From NCBI RefSeq assembly GCF_020618475.1, contig NZ_CP085335.1, positions 1,426,001 to 1,490,000 on the forward strand: 64,000 bases of DNA, given 5' to 3'. Under the pieces are notes generated by a model. It had not been told where the DNA came from. It saw only the letters and a program-made list of their open reading frames with translations, and searched no databases. Every line of letters begins with the position of its first letter. The first letter of the stretch is position 1. Of this stretch, positions 35,154-43,999 are shown piece by piece. Made by a program: the position numbers and the translations under genes. The DNA comes from Haladaptatus halobius. Lineage in GTDB: Archaea; Halobacteriota; Halobacteria; Halobacteriales; Haladaptataceae.

Positions 35154-37267
35154 ATTCGGAAGATCAAATCCTCTTCCTCCGACCAGTACAGTTCACCATC
35201 GTAGAGAATCGGCATTTCGGCTCGTCGTAGGAACGAACAGAGTTCGTCTTCGTCGAACGAGAAGGCCGCGTCGTTCCCGTGTAGATACAGCTTATCGTTA
35301 TCATCGATGTACGGCTGGTAGCAACCTCCGACCATCGACATCGAAACTGAAAGCGATTTGTAGGTGAGGAGAAAGTCGTCCGTATCGGTTTTAATCTGAC
35401 CCCAGACAGGTAGGTAGTTCTCTGACTGCGTCAACGTGTGGGTTCCATCGCCGACGACGGAGTAATCCTTGTTCATCATGATGCGTCGTCGCGCGAGTTG
35501 GAGAGCGTGTTGGATGCTGAATCCGTTTATCAACAAGCGGGCGAACGAGATGCCGACTTTCGCGGCCTGTTTATTCAGCACTTTGTTGAACGTAACCGCG
35601 CCGGCGACGCTCCCCTTTCGTACGAGTTCTAGCCCTTCGTAGTACGAGCCACAGGCGTTCAAGAAGAACGTCTGTACCTTGCTTTGCTCGATATCCTCGA
35701 TGGCGAGATTGCCGTCGATACACCGCAAGCCACTCTCTTCACAGTGACCGATGTAGTGGACGAAGTCGTACTGTGACTCGAAAACTTCGGCGAGTTCGGC
35801 ACGGGTCAAGTGGTCACGCACCGTGATGTTGATCGGTAGGTCCTTCGCGCGATCCAGATAGATGTCCGATACAGTTTCTCGCTCGTCGTCCATCTTCTTG
35901 TCGTTCAAGATGAGAACGACCTCGATATCGCCTTCCTCGCGGTTGAAGTAGTTGAATCGATTTCGGTACGTGCTCGGTTCGACTTTGAACACGTCGATAG
36001 GGACGCCATCGGCGAGCCAGCCGTGGACGCGACCACGATGCAACTCGGGCTTGACCCTATCGACCGAATTGACGTTCTCGGTGCTCCCAACTCGGTACGA
36101 ATCGCCGCCCGCGACTGCACGCTGCGGGACGTTCGACGCGCTCGGTGCGTTGCGGTAGAAGTCGCCGAGCGACGCGTCCAGAAGCTCGTTTCGATTGAGA
36201 TTGGACGACTCCGGAAGGTAGACGAGACCGAGATTCGAGAGGAGATACGGAAGCGTCGAGATGTTTTCGACGCTCGGTTCGACGTACATCGATAGATGCC
36301 AATCCGGCAGGTCATCGTCGATTCGCTCGAACTCCGTGAGATCGTAGGCGACGAGCTGTTCCGCGGGCGTCGAGTCGTAAACAGCTTTCGCGTCGATATC
36401 GACCTCGTCCAGAAGCGACATCTCCGCGAGATTCCACCGGTACGGCCCCGCGTTACGAACGAGGCAATCAAGGAAGAACACCCGTCGAAGCAGCTCGGCG
36501 ACTTCGTGCTGGTAGTCGGGAAGCGGGCTAAAGTGGTACGTGAAGTTGATCGAGGGTGCACGAAGAACCGGCGCGGAACGCTGTTCGACGAATACGTCCG
36601 CCTGTAAGTAGTACGCCAGCGGTGCCGTAACGAACAGACTATCGAACTCGTCGGGGACGCGTATCTCGATACCGGCCTCTTTCTTTCCGTCCCGTACTTG
36701 CTGCGGAATATCCACCTCCTCACCGATCTCGAAACGCGGCGGATGTCCCCGAAGGGACGGGTACGAGCGGTCGGGACCGGACGTCTTGTGCGACGAAGAC
36801 GCGTACGTGATCGCCGTCGCCAGCCCGTCCGTCGTCGGTGGAACCGTTATCGTGTCGACCGGTACCTTGTGGTGGCTCCGAAAGCCGAGCGTTATCGGAA
36901 TAGTGTCGTGAAAATCGATGATTAACGCGTCGAAATCTGGCGTTTTCTGGATGGTCGCCGACCCCGAGAACCGAAGATACGTCTTGATGTTTCCGTGGAT
37001 GTTCGCCAGATAGTCGCCATCGGGAAGCGTGAGCATCTCGGTGTCGCTTCCGTGCTGGTGTCGCTCGTCTGAGTTCAGTTCGGTGATACTGACCAGATTC
37101 GGAGGAAATCGGAGTTTCGACGCGTATCCGGCGACGGATTCGTCGACGGGTCTGTCGATCTCGTGTATGTGCCCACCCTCACGCCAGTCGGGCGCACGAA
37201 CCGTAATCTCGGTCTTCGTCCGGTCGAACGCACGAATTCCGGATTCCGTTTCCTCCCATTCTATCAT
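35141..37267 (-). CDS. CHAT-domain (caspase-like) protease, solitary
   Basis: A 708-residue protein with a C-terminal CHAT peptidase domain from about residue 440: DFVHYIGHCEES holds the catalytic His508 and TFFLNACGSYYEG the nucleophile Cys539. After it, RKGSVAGAVTFNKV and RLLINGFSIQHALQLARRRI match the CHAT core. The first 430 residues are an unrecognised, mostly beta/alpha region, possibly a sensor. No signal peptide or membrane helix. Base composition is AT-richer than neighbours and both flanks are AT-rich, suggesting transfer. The TATA-like GAAATATAAAC is about 33 bases upstream. No partner effector gene adjoins it. Confidence 0.82.
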   Translation of the reverse strand: MIEWEETESGIRAFDRTKTEITVRAPDWREGGHIHEIDRPVDESVAGYASKLRFPPNLVSITELNSDERHQHGSDTEMLTLPDGDYLANIHGNIKTYLRFSGSATIQKTPDFDALIIDFHDTIPITLGFRSHHKVPVDTITVPPTTDGLATAITYASSSHKTSGPDRSYPSLRGHPPRFEIGEEVDIPQQVRDGKKEAGIEIRVPDEFDSLFVTAPLAYYLQADVFVEQRSAPVLRAPSINFTYHFSPLPDYQHEVAELLRRVFFLDCLVRNAGPYRWNLAEMSLLDEVDIDAKAVYDSTPAEQLVAYDLTEFERIDDDLPDWHLSMYVEPSVENISTLPYLLSNLGLVYLPESSNLNRNELLDASLGDFYRNAPSASNVPQRAVAGGDSYRVGSTENVNSVDRVKPELHRGRVHGWLADGVPIDVFKVEPSTYRNRFNYFNREEGDIEVVLILNDKKMDDERETVSDIYLDRAKDLPINITVRDHLTRAELAEVFESQYDFVHYIGHCEESGLRCIDGNLAIEDIEQSKVQTFFLNACGSYYEGLELVRKGSVAGAVTFNKVLNKQAAKVGISFARLLINGFSIQHALQLARRRIMMNKDYSVVGDGTHTLTQSENYLPVWGQIKTDTDDFLLTYKSLSVSMSMVGGCYQPYIDDNDKLYLHGNDAAFSFDEDELCSFLRRAEMPILYDGELYWSEEEDLIFRIRAD

Positions 37268-37373
37268 GCCGGTAATAGAATCGTTATCTCACTGTTAGTT
37301 TATATTTCTATCGGGGAGCAAAACGTACTGCCCGAAAGGTAAACTTATACGCCGTGGTGTTCCGAATCTGCAC

Positions 37374-38621
37374 ATGGAGTACGACCACGTCCGGGCAGTC
37401 GATCCGGAAGTCGCCGACGCGCTCGAAGCCGAAGTCGAACGCGAACGCGACACGCTGGAGATGATCGCCAGCGAGAACTTCGTCAGCAAGGCAGTGCTCG
37501 AAGCGCAGGGAAGCACCCTGACGAACAAATACGCCGAAGGCTATCCCGGCGAGCGTTACTATGGAGGGTGCAAGCACATCGACACGGTCGAATCGCTCGC
37601 CATCGAACGCGCGAAAGAACTCTGGGGGGCGGAACACGTCAACGTCCAGCCGCACAGCGGGTCGCAGGCGAACATGGGCGTCTATCTTGCCGCCCTCGAA
37701 CCCGGCGATAAGATCCTCTCGCTCGACCTGACCCACGGCGGCCACCTGAGCCACGGCCACCGCGTCAACTTCGCCGGAAAGCTGTACGAGGTCGAACAGT
37801 ACGAGGTCGATCCCGAAACCGGATATCTCGACTACGACGCGCTGTACGACCACGCCGTCGAGTTCGAACCCGACATCATCGTCTCCGGCTACTCCGCCTA
37901 CCCGCGGCAGATCGAGTGGGAGCGAATCCAAGAAGCCGCCGACGCCGCCGACGCCTACCACCTCGCGGATATTGCTCACATCACGGGCCTCGTTGCGACG
38001 GGTGAACACCCCTCGCCGGTCGGCATCGCAGACTTCGTCACAGGGTCGACCCACAAGACGATTCGCTCGGGTCGCGGCGGCATCATCATGTGCGATGAGG
38101 AGCACGCCGACGCCGTCGATTCCGCCGTCATCCCCGGGATGCAGGGCGGCCCACTCATGCACAACATCGCCGGCAAGGCGGTCGGCTTCAAGGAGGCGCT
38201 CGAACCCGAGTTCGAGGAGTACGCCGCCCGAACCGTCGAGAACGCGAAAGTCCTCGGCGAGACACTCCAGCGCCACGGCTTCGGTCTCGTCTCCGGCGGT
38301 ACGGACACCCACCTCGTGCTCGTCGACCTTCGCGAGTCCCACGAGGACGTGACCGGCAAAGACGCCGAACGCGCCCTCGAAGAGGTCGGCATCGTCCTCA
38401 ACGCCAACACCGTTCCGGGCGAGACGCGCTCGCCCTTCGTCACTAGCGGCATCCGCGCGGGAACCCCCGCACTCACGACTCGCGGATTCACCGCAGAGGA
38501 TATCGAGGTCGTTGGCGACCTCATCGCACGCACGGTGAACCATCCAGACGACGAGGACGTGAAAGCGGAAGTCGCCGAGCGAGTGCAGAATCTCTGCGAC
38601 GCGAACCCGCTGTACGATTAA
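37374..38621 (+). CDS. glyA: Serine hydroxymethyltransferase
   Basis: A 415-residue PLP enzyme converting serine plus tetrahydrofolate to glycine plus methylene-THF. LEMIASENFVSKAVLEAQGS is the family start, Lys228 in VTGSTHKTIRSGRGG holds PLP, and NKYAEGYPGERYYGGCKHID is standard. It precedes a small conserved gene and folD, the next enzyme in one-carbon transfer, so the three probably function together. TATA-like AACTTATAC is about 28 bases upstream. Confidence 0.98.
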   Translation: MEYDHVRAVDPEVADALEAEVERERDTLEMIASENFVSKAVLEAQGSTLTNKYAEGYPGERYYGGCKHIDTVESLAIERAKELWGAEHVNVQPHSGSQANMGVYLAALEPGDKILSLDLTHGGHLSHGHRVNFAGKLYEVEQYEVDPETGYLDYDALYDHAVEFEPDIIVSGYSAYPRQIEWERIQEAADAADAYHLADIAHITGLVATGEHPSPVGIADFVTGSTHKTIRSGRGGIIMCDEEHADAVDSAVIPGMQGGPLMHNIAGKAVGFKEALEPEFEEYAARTVENAKVLGETLQRHGFGLVSGGTDTHLVLVDLRESHEDVTGKDAERALEEVGIVLNANTVPGETRSPFVTSGIRAGTPALTTRGFTAEDIEVVGDLIARTVNHPDDEDVKAEVAERVQNLCDANPLYD

Positions 38622-38689
38622 CTTCGACGACCTCGATTTTCGTTCCCGTGACGCGGCAGACGTAACTACACGCGACTGGTACGCTACCT

Positions 38690-38860
38690 ATGCCCGAGCA
38701 GATAGCCGGTTTCACGAACGCGGACATCGTTTTCACCGACGGGAAGACGCTCACCGACGTGCGCGTCGCCGTCTACCCCGGATGGATTCGAATCCAGACC
38801 GACGCGACGAACCAACTCCACCCACGCGAGCAGATAGACCGGATTCGGTCGAGTCGGTAG
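38690..38860 (+). CDS. Small conserved haloarchaeal protein between glyA and folD (56 aa)
   Basis: A short gene: it begins MPEQIAGFTNADIVFTDGKT and ends QLHPREQIDRIRSSR with TAG at 38858-38860. It looks like a small beta-barrel (alternating hydrophobic strands VRVAVYPGWIRIQ) and has codon use like its neighbours. No function is known. Its position between glyA and folD, both in the same direction, suggests co-transcription with one-carbon genes. Confidence 0.7.
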   Translation: MPEQIAGFTNADIVFTDGKTLTDVRVAVYPGWIRIQTDATNQLHPREQIDRIRSSR

Positions 38861-38974
38861 CGCGCCACCGCACCGCACCGGAGTATGCACGAGTATGTAT
38901 AGAAACGATTGATAAATACTCAAAATGATCACGAACCCGAATGTTGAAGGGCCTCCGACACCCACGATTCGCCA

Positions 38975-39868
38975 ATGGTAGACATCATCTACGGGAAGGC
39001 GGTCGCTGAGCGGATTCGGGCAGACCTCGGAGGGAGTATCGACACCCTGAAAGAGGAGGGTGTGACGCCCGGTCTCGCCACCGTGCTCATGAGCGACGAT
39101 CCTGCGAGCGAGACGTACGTTTCGATGAAACAGCGCGATTGCGAGGAGGTCGGTATCGAAAGTATCCACGTCGAGATAGACCCCGACGCGCCCGCCTCGG
39201 AACTGTACGACACCATCGACGAGCTGAACGACGACCACGAAGTCCACGGGATACTCGTCCAGATGCCCGTCCCGGAGCACGTCGATTCGCGGCGCGTCCT
39301 CCGAGCCATCGACCCGACGAAGGACGCGGACGGCTTCCACCCGGAGAACGTCGGGATGCTCGTCGCTGGTCACCCACGATTCAAACCCTGCACGCCTCAC
39401 GGCGTCCAGAAACTCCTCGATTCGGCGAACGTCGACCCGGAAGGCAAGGACGTGGTCATCGTCGGGCGGTCGAACATCGTCGGCAAACCACTCGCGAATC
39501 TCCTCGTACAGAAGGCGGACGGCGGCAACGCGACTGTGACGGTCTGTCACTCCCGCACCGCCGACCTCGCCGCGAAGACCCGCAATGCTGACGTGGTCGT
39601 CGCGGCCTGCGGCGTCCCGGAACTCGTCGACGGGTCGATGCTCTCGGACGGGGTAACCGTCATCGACGTGGGCGTCAACCGTGTGGACGCTGATACCGAT
39701 AAAGGGTACGAACTCGTGGGTGACGTGGAGTTCGAGAGTGCGAAGGAGAAAGCGTCCGCCATCACGCCGGTTCCCGGCGGCGTCGGTCCGATGACTCGCG
39801 CGATGTTGCTCTATAACACGGTGAAAGCCGCCGGAATACAGGAAGAAATTGAAGTCGAACTGCCGTAA
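38975..39868 (+). CDS. folD: Bifunctional methylenetetrahydrofolate dehydrogenase/cyclohydrolase
   Basis: A 297-residue FolD that interconverts methylene-, methenyl- and formyl-tetrahydrofolate. Catalytic Lys/Tyr region SETYVSMKQRDCEEVGIESI (YxxxK), substrate site VQMPVPEHVDSRRVLRAIDP, NADP site VIVGRSNIVGKPLANLLVQK and the C-terminal TPVPGGVGPMTRAML are all present. Follows glyA and a small gene in the same orientation. Confidence 0.97.
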   Translation: MVDIIYGKAVAERIRADLGGSIDTLKEEGVTPGLATVLMSDDPASETYVSMKQRDCEEVGIESIHVEIDPDAPASELYDTIDELNDDHEVHGILVQMPVPEHVDSRRVLRAIDPTKDADGFHPENVGMLVAGHPRFKPCTPHGVQKLLDSANVDPEGKDVVIVGRSNIVGKPLANLLVQKADGGNATVTVCHSRTADLAAKTRNADVVVAACGVPELVDGSMLSDGVTVIDVGVNRVDADTDKGYELVGDVEFESAKEKASAITPVPGGVGPMTRAMLLYNTVKAAGIQEEIEVELP

Positions 39869-39883
39869 CGAGGGACGAGACGT

Positions 39884-40600
39884 CTACCCAAGTTGAGAGA
39901 GCGTCTCCCGCGTGCTAACGAGCGCGTCCTCGTCACCGTCCCGAAGATACCGCGAAAGATTGCGTGCCGCGGACACGAGGGCGTCCGCGGTGTCGATGTC
40001 GAGACCGGCTTCGAGTGCACGCGCGCGACGGACGTGTTCGCCGAGCGTCTCGAGCGTGTTTCGGCCGTCCTGACCCACGTCGTGTTCTCTGGCCCACTCG
40101 CTCATCTCTCCGTGGAACTCGTCGAGCGCCTCGGCGTAGGCGAGTCCGCGAACGTCGTGCATGGACGCCGGAACGTCCGCGGTGGCAGGGCGTTCTCCCT
40201 CGTCCGCACCGCGAAGCAACGAGAAGAAGTAGATCTCCTCGTCGTCCGTCGTCTCGAACGCTCGCCCGACCACGTCCCCGACATGTCGGAGTTCCTGCGC
40301 CGCGAGGTAGGTGTCGTCCAACGGTCGAAGTTCGCCGCCGCTGATGAATCCGCACTTTCGGACGTACTCGCGCGCCGCGTCCTCCGCGAGGTCGGCGACT
40401 TCGCGCAGGGGGCGGTCGTCCGCCGCCGCGCGCGCTTTCGCCAGATGGAGCGTCTCGGGACTGTCCGTGTGTTGGACGCGACTCGCTTCGAGTCCGACGC
40501 TCCGCATGCTCCCGCACTCCGGACAGGTGACGCTTCCCGTCTCGTAGTACGACCACTGCGCCCCACAGTCTCGGCACTCGCGGGTTCCGCGAACCTTCAT
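39884..40600 (-). CDS. Haloarchaeal protein with N-terminal zinc ribbon (238 aa)
   Basis: Opens with CRDCGAQWSYYETG and CPECGSMRS (two CxxC pairs in the first 32 residues), followed by an all-helical acidic region of about 200 residues (YFFSLLRGADEGERP is typical). A conserved haloarchaeal family without known function (it resembles a DUF7117 protein, recalled only). The start at 40600 removes an unrelated upstream extension. Convergent with folD. Confidence 0.78.
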   Translation of the reverse strand: MKVRGTRECRDCGAQWSYYETGSVTCPECGSMRSVGLEASRVQHTDSPETLHLAKARAAADDRPLREVADLAEDAAREYVRKCGFISGGELRPLDDTYLAAQELRHVGDVVGRAFETTDDEEIYFFSLLRGADEGERPATADVPASMHDVRGLAYAEALDEFHGEMSEWAREHDVGQDGRNTLETLGEHVRRARALEAGLDIDTADALVSAARNLSRYLRDGDEDALVSTRETLSQLG

Positions 40601-40689
40601 GTCCGGTACTTGAATAGCCGGGGTGAAAACTTTCACGCGCCCGGCGCAAATGGCAGAAGACTGATTGTTGCGGTGTTCGATGGAGAAGC

Positions 40690-40935
40690 ATGGCCGAACC
40701 CCGAGAGCCGCTCCTGAAGTTCCGCGTCCCTATGTCTACGACCGTCTGGCGCGATTACGCCACACCGATAGCGTTCATGGCGGGACTCCTTCTCGTGCTG
40801 CTGGTCGTGGCGGTGGGAGTCGACGCCTTGGCCATCGTCGCGCTCTTCGTCGGATTCTGACTCGGCGCGCTCGTCGCGAGACTGGTCGCGTACAACCTAC
40901 TGATGGTCGCCCTGCTGTGGCTGCACCGCCGATGA
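40690..40935 (+). pseudogene. Small two-helix membrane protein interrupted by in-frame TGA
   Basis: The frame from ATG 40690 encodes one membrane helix (TPIAFMAGLLLVLLVVAVGV) and reaches TGA at 40858-40860 (codon 57). The same frame then continues with a second helix, LGALVARLVAYNLLMVALLW, and ends LHRR TGA at 40933-40935. Read through, it is an 80-residue two-helix protein. TGG (Trp) would restore it. There is no sign of selenocysteine machinery or a SECIS element, so a nonsense mutation is likeliest. Confidence 0.65.
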
Positions 40936-40977
40936 CTCACGGACAGATTTATGAGGGTCGTCCAACAAGTGTGGCCT

Positions 40978-41506
40978 ATGTCGTCACACGACCCGTCGTC
41001 GACGGCGGAGGATAGAGTAAGTCGCCCCGCGGCGACTGGTCGAGAAATTCTCGACCGCGTGTAGTACCGACTGTTCTGACGGTTCGCTCGTTTCCGACGA
41101 GACGTCCGTATCGGCCGCGAGCACGGACGGCTGCGTCTCGGTGACGGTCTCAGGCGAGACGCACGAACTCTCCAGACGCGAGGCCGACCGACTGCGAGAC
41201 GCCCTCGGACGGGCGCTGACTGAGCGCAGCGAGTTCTTCAATACGGTCGGCGAACGCCGCGAAGACGGGAGTTACGTCGTCTCGCGTCGAGGCGCGGACT
41301 CGGCGGGTCACCGAAAGGTGTTCGAGCGATTCGAGGCGTTGATCCGGCTGTACGAACGCCTCCCGGCGGAGTTCACCGCGGAAGATGTTGGCGAACGCGG
41401 CCTGACCGGCGGGCGGCGACACATGCTCGTCCACCACTTCGCAGAGCATCCCGAATTCGATTGCGAATTGACCTCACGCCAACCGCTTACGGCGCAGAAG
41501 CGGTGA
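40978..41506 (+). pseudogene. Haloarchaeal small protein with N-terminal frameshift (conserved C-terminal 121 aa)
   Basis: TATA-like AGATTTATGAG (40945-40955) points to a leaderless ATG at 40978 (MSSHDPSSTAED), but that frame stops at 41062. The +1 frame, open from 41021, carries the conserved body: ELSRREADRLRDALGRALTE, GSYVVSRRGADSAGHRKVFE and GLTGGRRHMLVHHFAEHPEF, ending at 41506. A one-base insertion between about 41021 and 41064 would explain it. Alternatively the protein starts at GTG 41141 (121 residues) and no lesion exists. Function unknown. Confidence 0.6.
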
Positions 41507-41574
41507 GGTAGTGGAGAGAAGACACGATTCGAGAGGGGTGAACGCTTTTCGGGGTGGCCCCCCTCGTCCCGCGT

Positions 41575-42498
41575 ATGCCACGACCATCGACGTTCTCCAT
41601 CGTCGCGCGCGACCCCGAACGGAACGCCGTCGGTATCGCCGTCCAGTCGAAGTTCGTCGGCGTCGGGGCCGTCGTCCCGTTCGCCAGCGCGGACGCGGGC
41701 GCTATCGCCACGCAGAGCTACGCGAATGTCGCCTACGGCCCGGACGGACTCGACCTGCTTCGAGCGGGGAAAACCGCCGACGAAGTCGTGAAGGAACTTA
41801 CCGGGGCAGATCCGGAGTTCGAATCGCGGCAGGTCGGCGTGGTCGGACTGGACGGCTCCGTCGCCGCGTTCACGGGATCGGAGTGTTTCGACCACGCCAG
41901 CGACGTCCAAGGCGACCACTACACCGTGCAGGGGAACATCTTGGAGAACCGCGAGACGATAGAAGCGATGGCCGAGACGTTCGAGGAGACGGCGGGCGGC
42001 CTCCCGGAGCGACTCATCGCCGCGCTCCACACGGGCAACGACGCGGGGGGCGACAAACGCGGCGAACAGAGCGCGGCGCTGTACGTCGTCAAGCCCGAGG
42101 GCGGGTACGACGGGCGCAACGACCGCTGGGTGGACGTGCGCGTGGACGACCACGAAGCGCCCATCGACGAACTGGAGCGCGTGTTCAAGATATACGACGT
42201 GACGCTCCTCGAACGCGCGGAACCGGACGAAACTAGAGAGCTGTCCGGGGCGACAGCCGAGGCGGTCGCCGGAACGCTCGCCGACCTCGGCTTCTTCAAG
42301 GGAACGCCCCCCGAGGAGTTCGGCGGCGACGAGCGCGATGCCCTCGAAGATTTCCGCGGGATGAACAACTTCGAGAACCACTCGCTTCCTGTGCTGGAAG
42401 ACGCCCTCTCTCGGGGATGGGACGATGCTGAGGGAGACGGCGAAGACCGGATGATCGACGCTATCTGGCACGGACTGGCTCGGCTGGAGCGAAAATAG
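41575..42498 (+). CDS. DUF1028 (Ntn-hydrolase-fold) protein
   Basis: A 307-residue protein beginning MPRPSTFSIVARDPERNAVG and continuing GIAVQSKFVGVGAVVPFASA and AGAIATQSYANVAYGPDGLD, the DUF1028 signature. The domain is an Ntn-hydrolase-like fold, often with a C-terminal peptidoglycan-binding-like part; here the last 90 residues are an acidic helical extension. No known substrate. Confidence 0.9.
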   Translation: MPRPSTFSIVARDPERNAVGIAVQSKFVGVGAVVPFASADAGAIATQSYANVAYGPDGLDLLRAGKTADEVVKELTGADPEFESRQVGVVGLDGSVAAFTGSECFDHASDVQGDHYTVQGNILENRETIEAMAETFEETAGGLPERLIAALHTGNDAGGDKRGEQSAALYVVKPEGGYDGRNDRWVDVRVDDHEAPIDELERVFKIYDVTLLERAEPDETRELSGATAEAVAGTLADLGFFKGTPPEEFGGDERDALEDFRGMNNFENHSLPVLEDALSRGWDDAEGDGEDRMIDAIWHGLARLERK

Positions 42499-42565
42499 TG
42501 GAAGAGGAGTTCCCCGTTCGAACCGACAGCGAAAGAACACACGAGGAGTTCCTCCGACGCCCCGG

Positions 42566-42763
42566 CTAGCGTCGTCGGTCGTCCTGCGATTCCCCGTCAG
42601 CAGAATCCTCGTCCTTCGAATCTTCGTCCCGCGATTTTTCCTCTCGACGGTTTCGAACTTCTCGAACCAGCGCGGCGGTGCCGATAGCCATCACTCCGAG
42701 CGCCAGCGCCCACGGGCCGAGCTGTCGCCGGTCGGTTTCCCGGCCCGTCGCGTCGCGTCCCAT
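42566..42763 (-). CDS. Small single-helix membrane protein, operon with cutA (65 aa)
   Basis: One membrane helix (LGPWALALGVMAIGTAALV) then a highly charged Arg/Glu/Asp tail (REEKSRDEDSKDEDSADGES). Its ATG overlaps the cutA stop (ATGA), so it is translated after CutA. The acidic tail probably faces the cytoplasm. No family. Confidence 0.65.
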   Translation of the reverse strand: MGRDATGRETDRRQLGPWALALGVMAIGTAALVREVRNRREEKSRDEDSKDEDSADGESQDDRRR

Positions 42764-43065
42764 CACTCCACCTCCGCGTCTCGCCACGCTTCGAACGGTT
42801 TCGACGTATCGCTCTCCTCGAATCGCTCGACGCACGGGACGTCGTAGGGATGTTCGTCCTCCACTCGGGCGACCAACTCCGCCCACGCCTCGTCGGTCGT
42901 CTTCGCCAGCAGGACGACCTCCTCGTCGCGAACCACGTCGCCCTCCCAACGATACACCGATGTACACGGGAATCGGTTCACGCACGCGGCCAGACGCTCT
43001 TCGACCAGTAGTTCCGCGAGGTCGCCCGCCGCGCCCGGCGGCGCGGTGATATACGCGGTCGGCAT
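42763..43065 (-). CDS. cutA: CutA-family divalent cation tolerance protein
   Basis: A 100-residue trimeric PII-like fold protein: MPTAYITAPPGAAGDLAELL, then ERLAACVNRFPCTSVYRWEG and EVVLLAKTTDEAWAELVARV. CutA has been linked to copper tolerance and stress; its real role is unsettled. It lies one base after the HEWD gene and overlaps the next gene. Confidence 0.93.
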   Translation of the reverse strand: MPTAYITAPPGAAGDLAELLVEERLAACVNRFPCTSVYRWEGDVVRDEEVVLLAKTTDEAWAELVARVEDEHPYDVPCVERFEESDTSKPFEAWRDAEVE

Positions 43066-43066
43066 G

Positions 43067-43231
43067 TCACTCCGCGATGGGATTGTGCGTCCCGTTGATG
43101 TCCCACTCGTGGATGCAGAAGGGTTTACCCTGGTCTCCGGATATCGTCCAGTTGTGGTTCGACTCGTTCCACTCGTCTTCGCGTCCGCATCGTACGCACC
43201 GCCGTCGGTCGGGCCGATTGATTTCCGCCAT
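43067..43231 (-). CDS. HEWD family zinc protein (54 aa)
   Basis: A haloarchaeal short protein with RRCVRCGREDEW and the namesake FCIHEWDINGTHNPI. The CxxC plus Cys/His residues suggest zinc binding. It is the first gene of a tight three-gene set, HEWD-cutA-membrane protein (1-base gap then ATGA overlap). Confidence 0.88.
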   Translation of the reverse strand: MAEINRPDRRRCVRCGREDEWNESNHNWTISGDQGKPFCIHEWDINGTHNPIAE

Positions 43232-43351
43232 CGGACAGAGAGAAGGACGGGGGAGCACTTAAACGAACGGCAACAGGGCATTTTACCCCCTCGCCGAGTC
43301 CGGACGATAGTCGATACAGCAAAGTCGGCGGAGGACACGGATTCAGGTGCC

Positions 43352-43675
43352 ATGATAAAGATGGTCGATCTGCTGGTTCGCAAAGAGGGGACGACCCACG
43401 AGGAGTTCGCCGACTACTGGCTGAACGAGCACTCGGAGATCGCCAAGGAACTCCCCGGTCTCCGAAAGTACGTCACCTCCGTCCCGAAAGACCCGGAGAA
43501 GGCGGGCTACGACGGCCACCTCGAACTGTACTTCGACTCCACCGCCGACATGAAAGCCGCATTCAACTCCGAGCAGGGTGAGCGCGTGATGGCGGACGCC
43601 GCGGAGTTCCTCGACCTAGATCAGGGGCCGACGCTCGTCGTCGAAGAGACGGTTCAGCTGGACGACACGGAGTAG
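43352..43675 (+). CDS. EthD family protein (107 aa)
   Basis: Ferredoxin-like dimeric alpha/beta barrel: KMVDLLVRKEGTTHEEFADY and WLNEHSEIAKELPGLRKYVT are the typical EthD opening. EthD proteins assist or perform oxidative breakdown of small molecules, originally ethyl tert-butyl ether. The length is standard. Divergent from the HEWD operon. Confidence 0.88.
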   Translation: MIKMVDLLVRKEGTTHEEFADYWLNEHSEIAKELPGLRKYVTSVPKDPEKAGYDGHLELYFDSTADMKAAFNSEQGERVMADAAEFLDLDQGPTLVVEETVQLDDTE

Positions 43676-43787
43676 TCGAACGCCGAGCGTCCGAAAACTC
43701 GGACAGTTCATCCCCCGAAAGGACGACGCTTTCGCGCGCCGTACTCAGCGTACGGAGATAGTCCGGCGACCGTCGTTCTCGCGCGAC

Positions 43788-43934
43788 GACATCCTCGCCC
43801 TGCTGATCGCTATCGTAGCGACTGTGGTCGCGTTCGCTCGCGTCGAGCGCCGGACCGCCATCTTCCTCGTTCCGTACCAGCTCTGGGTTAGTTTCGCAAC
43901 CCTGCCGAACTACGAACTCTGGCGATTGAACTGA
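43788..43934 (+). pseudogene. TspO/MBR family remnant (C-terminal about 48 residues only)
   Basis: One frame reads DILALLIAIVATVVAFARVE, then RTAIFLVPYQLWVSFATLPN and YELWRLN before TGA. This matches the last one and a half helices of TspO/MBR proteins (VPYxxWVxFAxxLNxxIWRLN). No start or upstream TspO helices exist in the preceding 110 bases, so it is a truncated relic. A bare EthD-side junction suggests deletion of the N-terminal part. Confidence 0.7.
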
Positions 43935-43999
43935 CTGTACGAAACCGAATCGACTGCGCGGCACGCCACCCTTTTGCCCGTGCGAACTGTTGACAAGCC

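Noticed and set aside
40858-40860. TGA as selenocysteine in the small membrane protein
   Set aside because: The position is inside a helix without catalytic context, no SECIS-like hairpin was noticed, and haloarchaea are not known to use selenocysteine.
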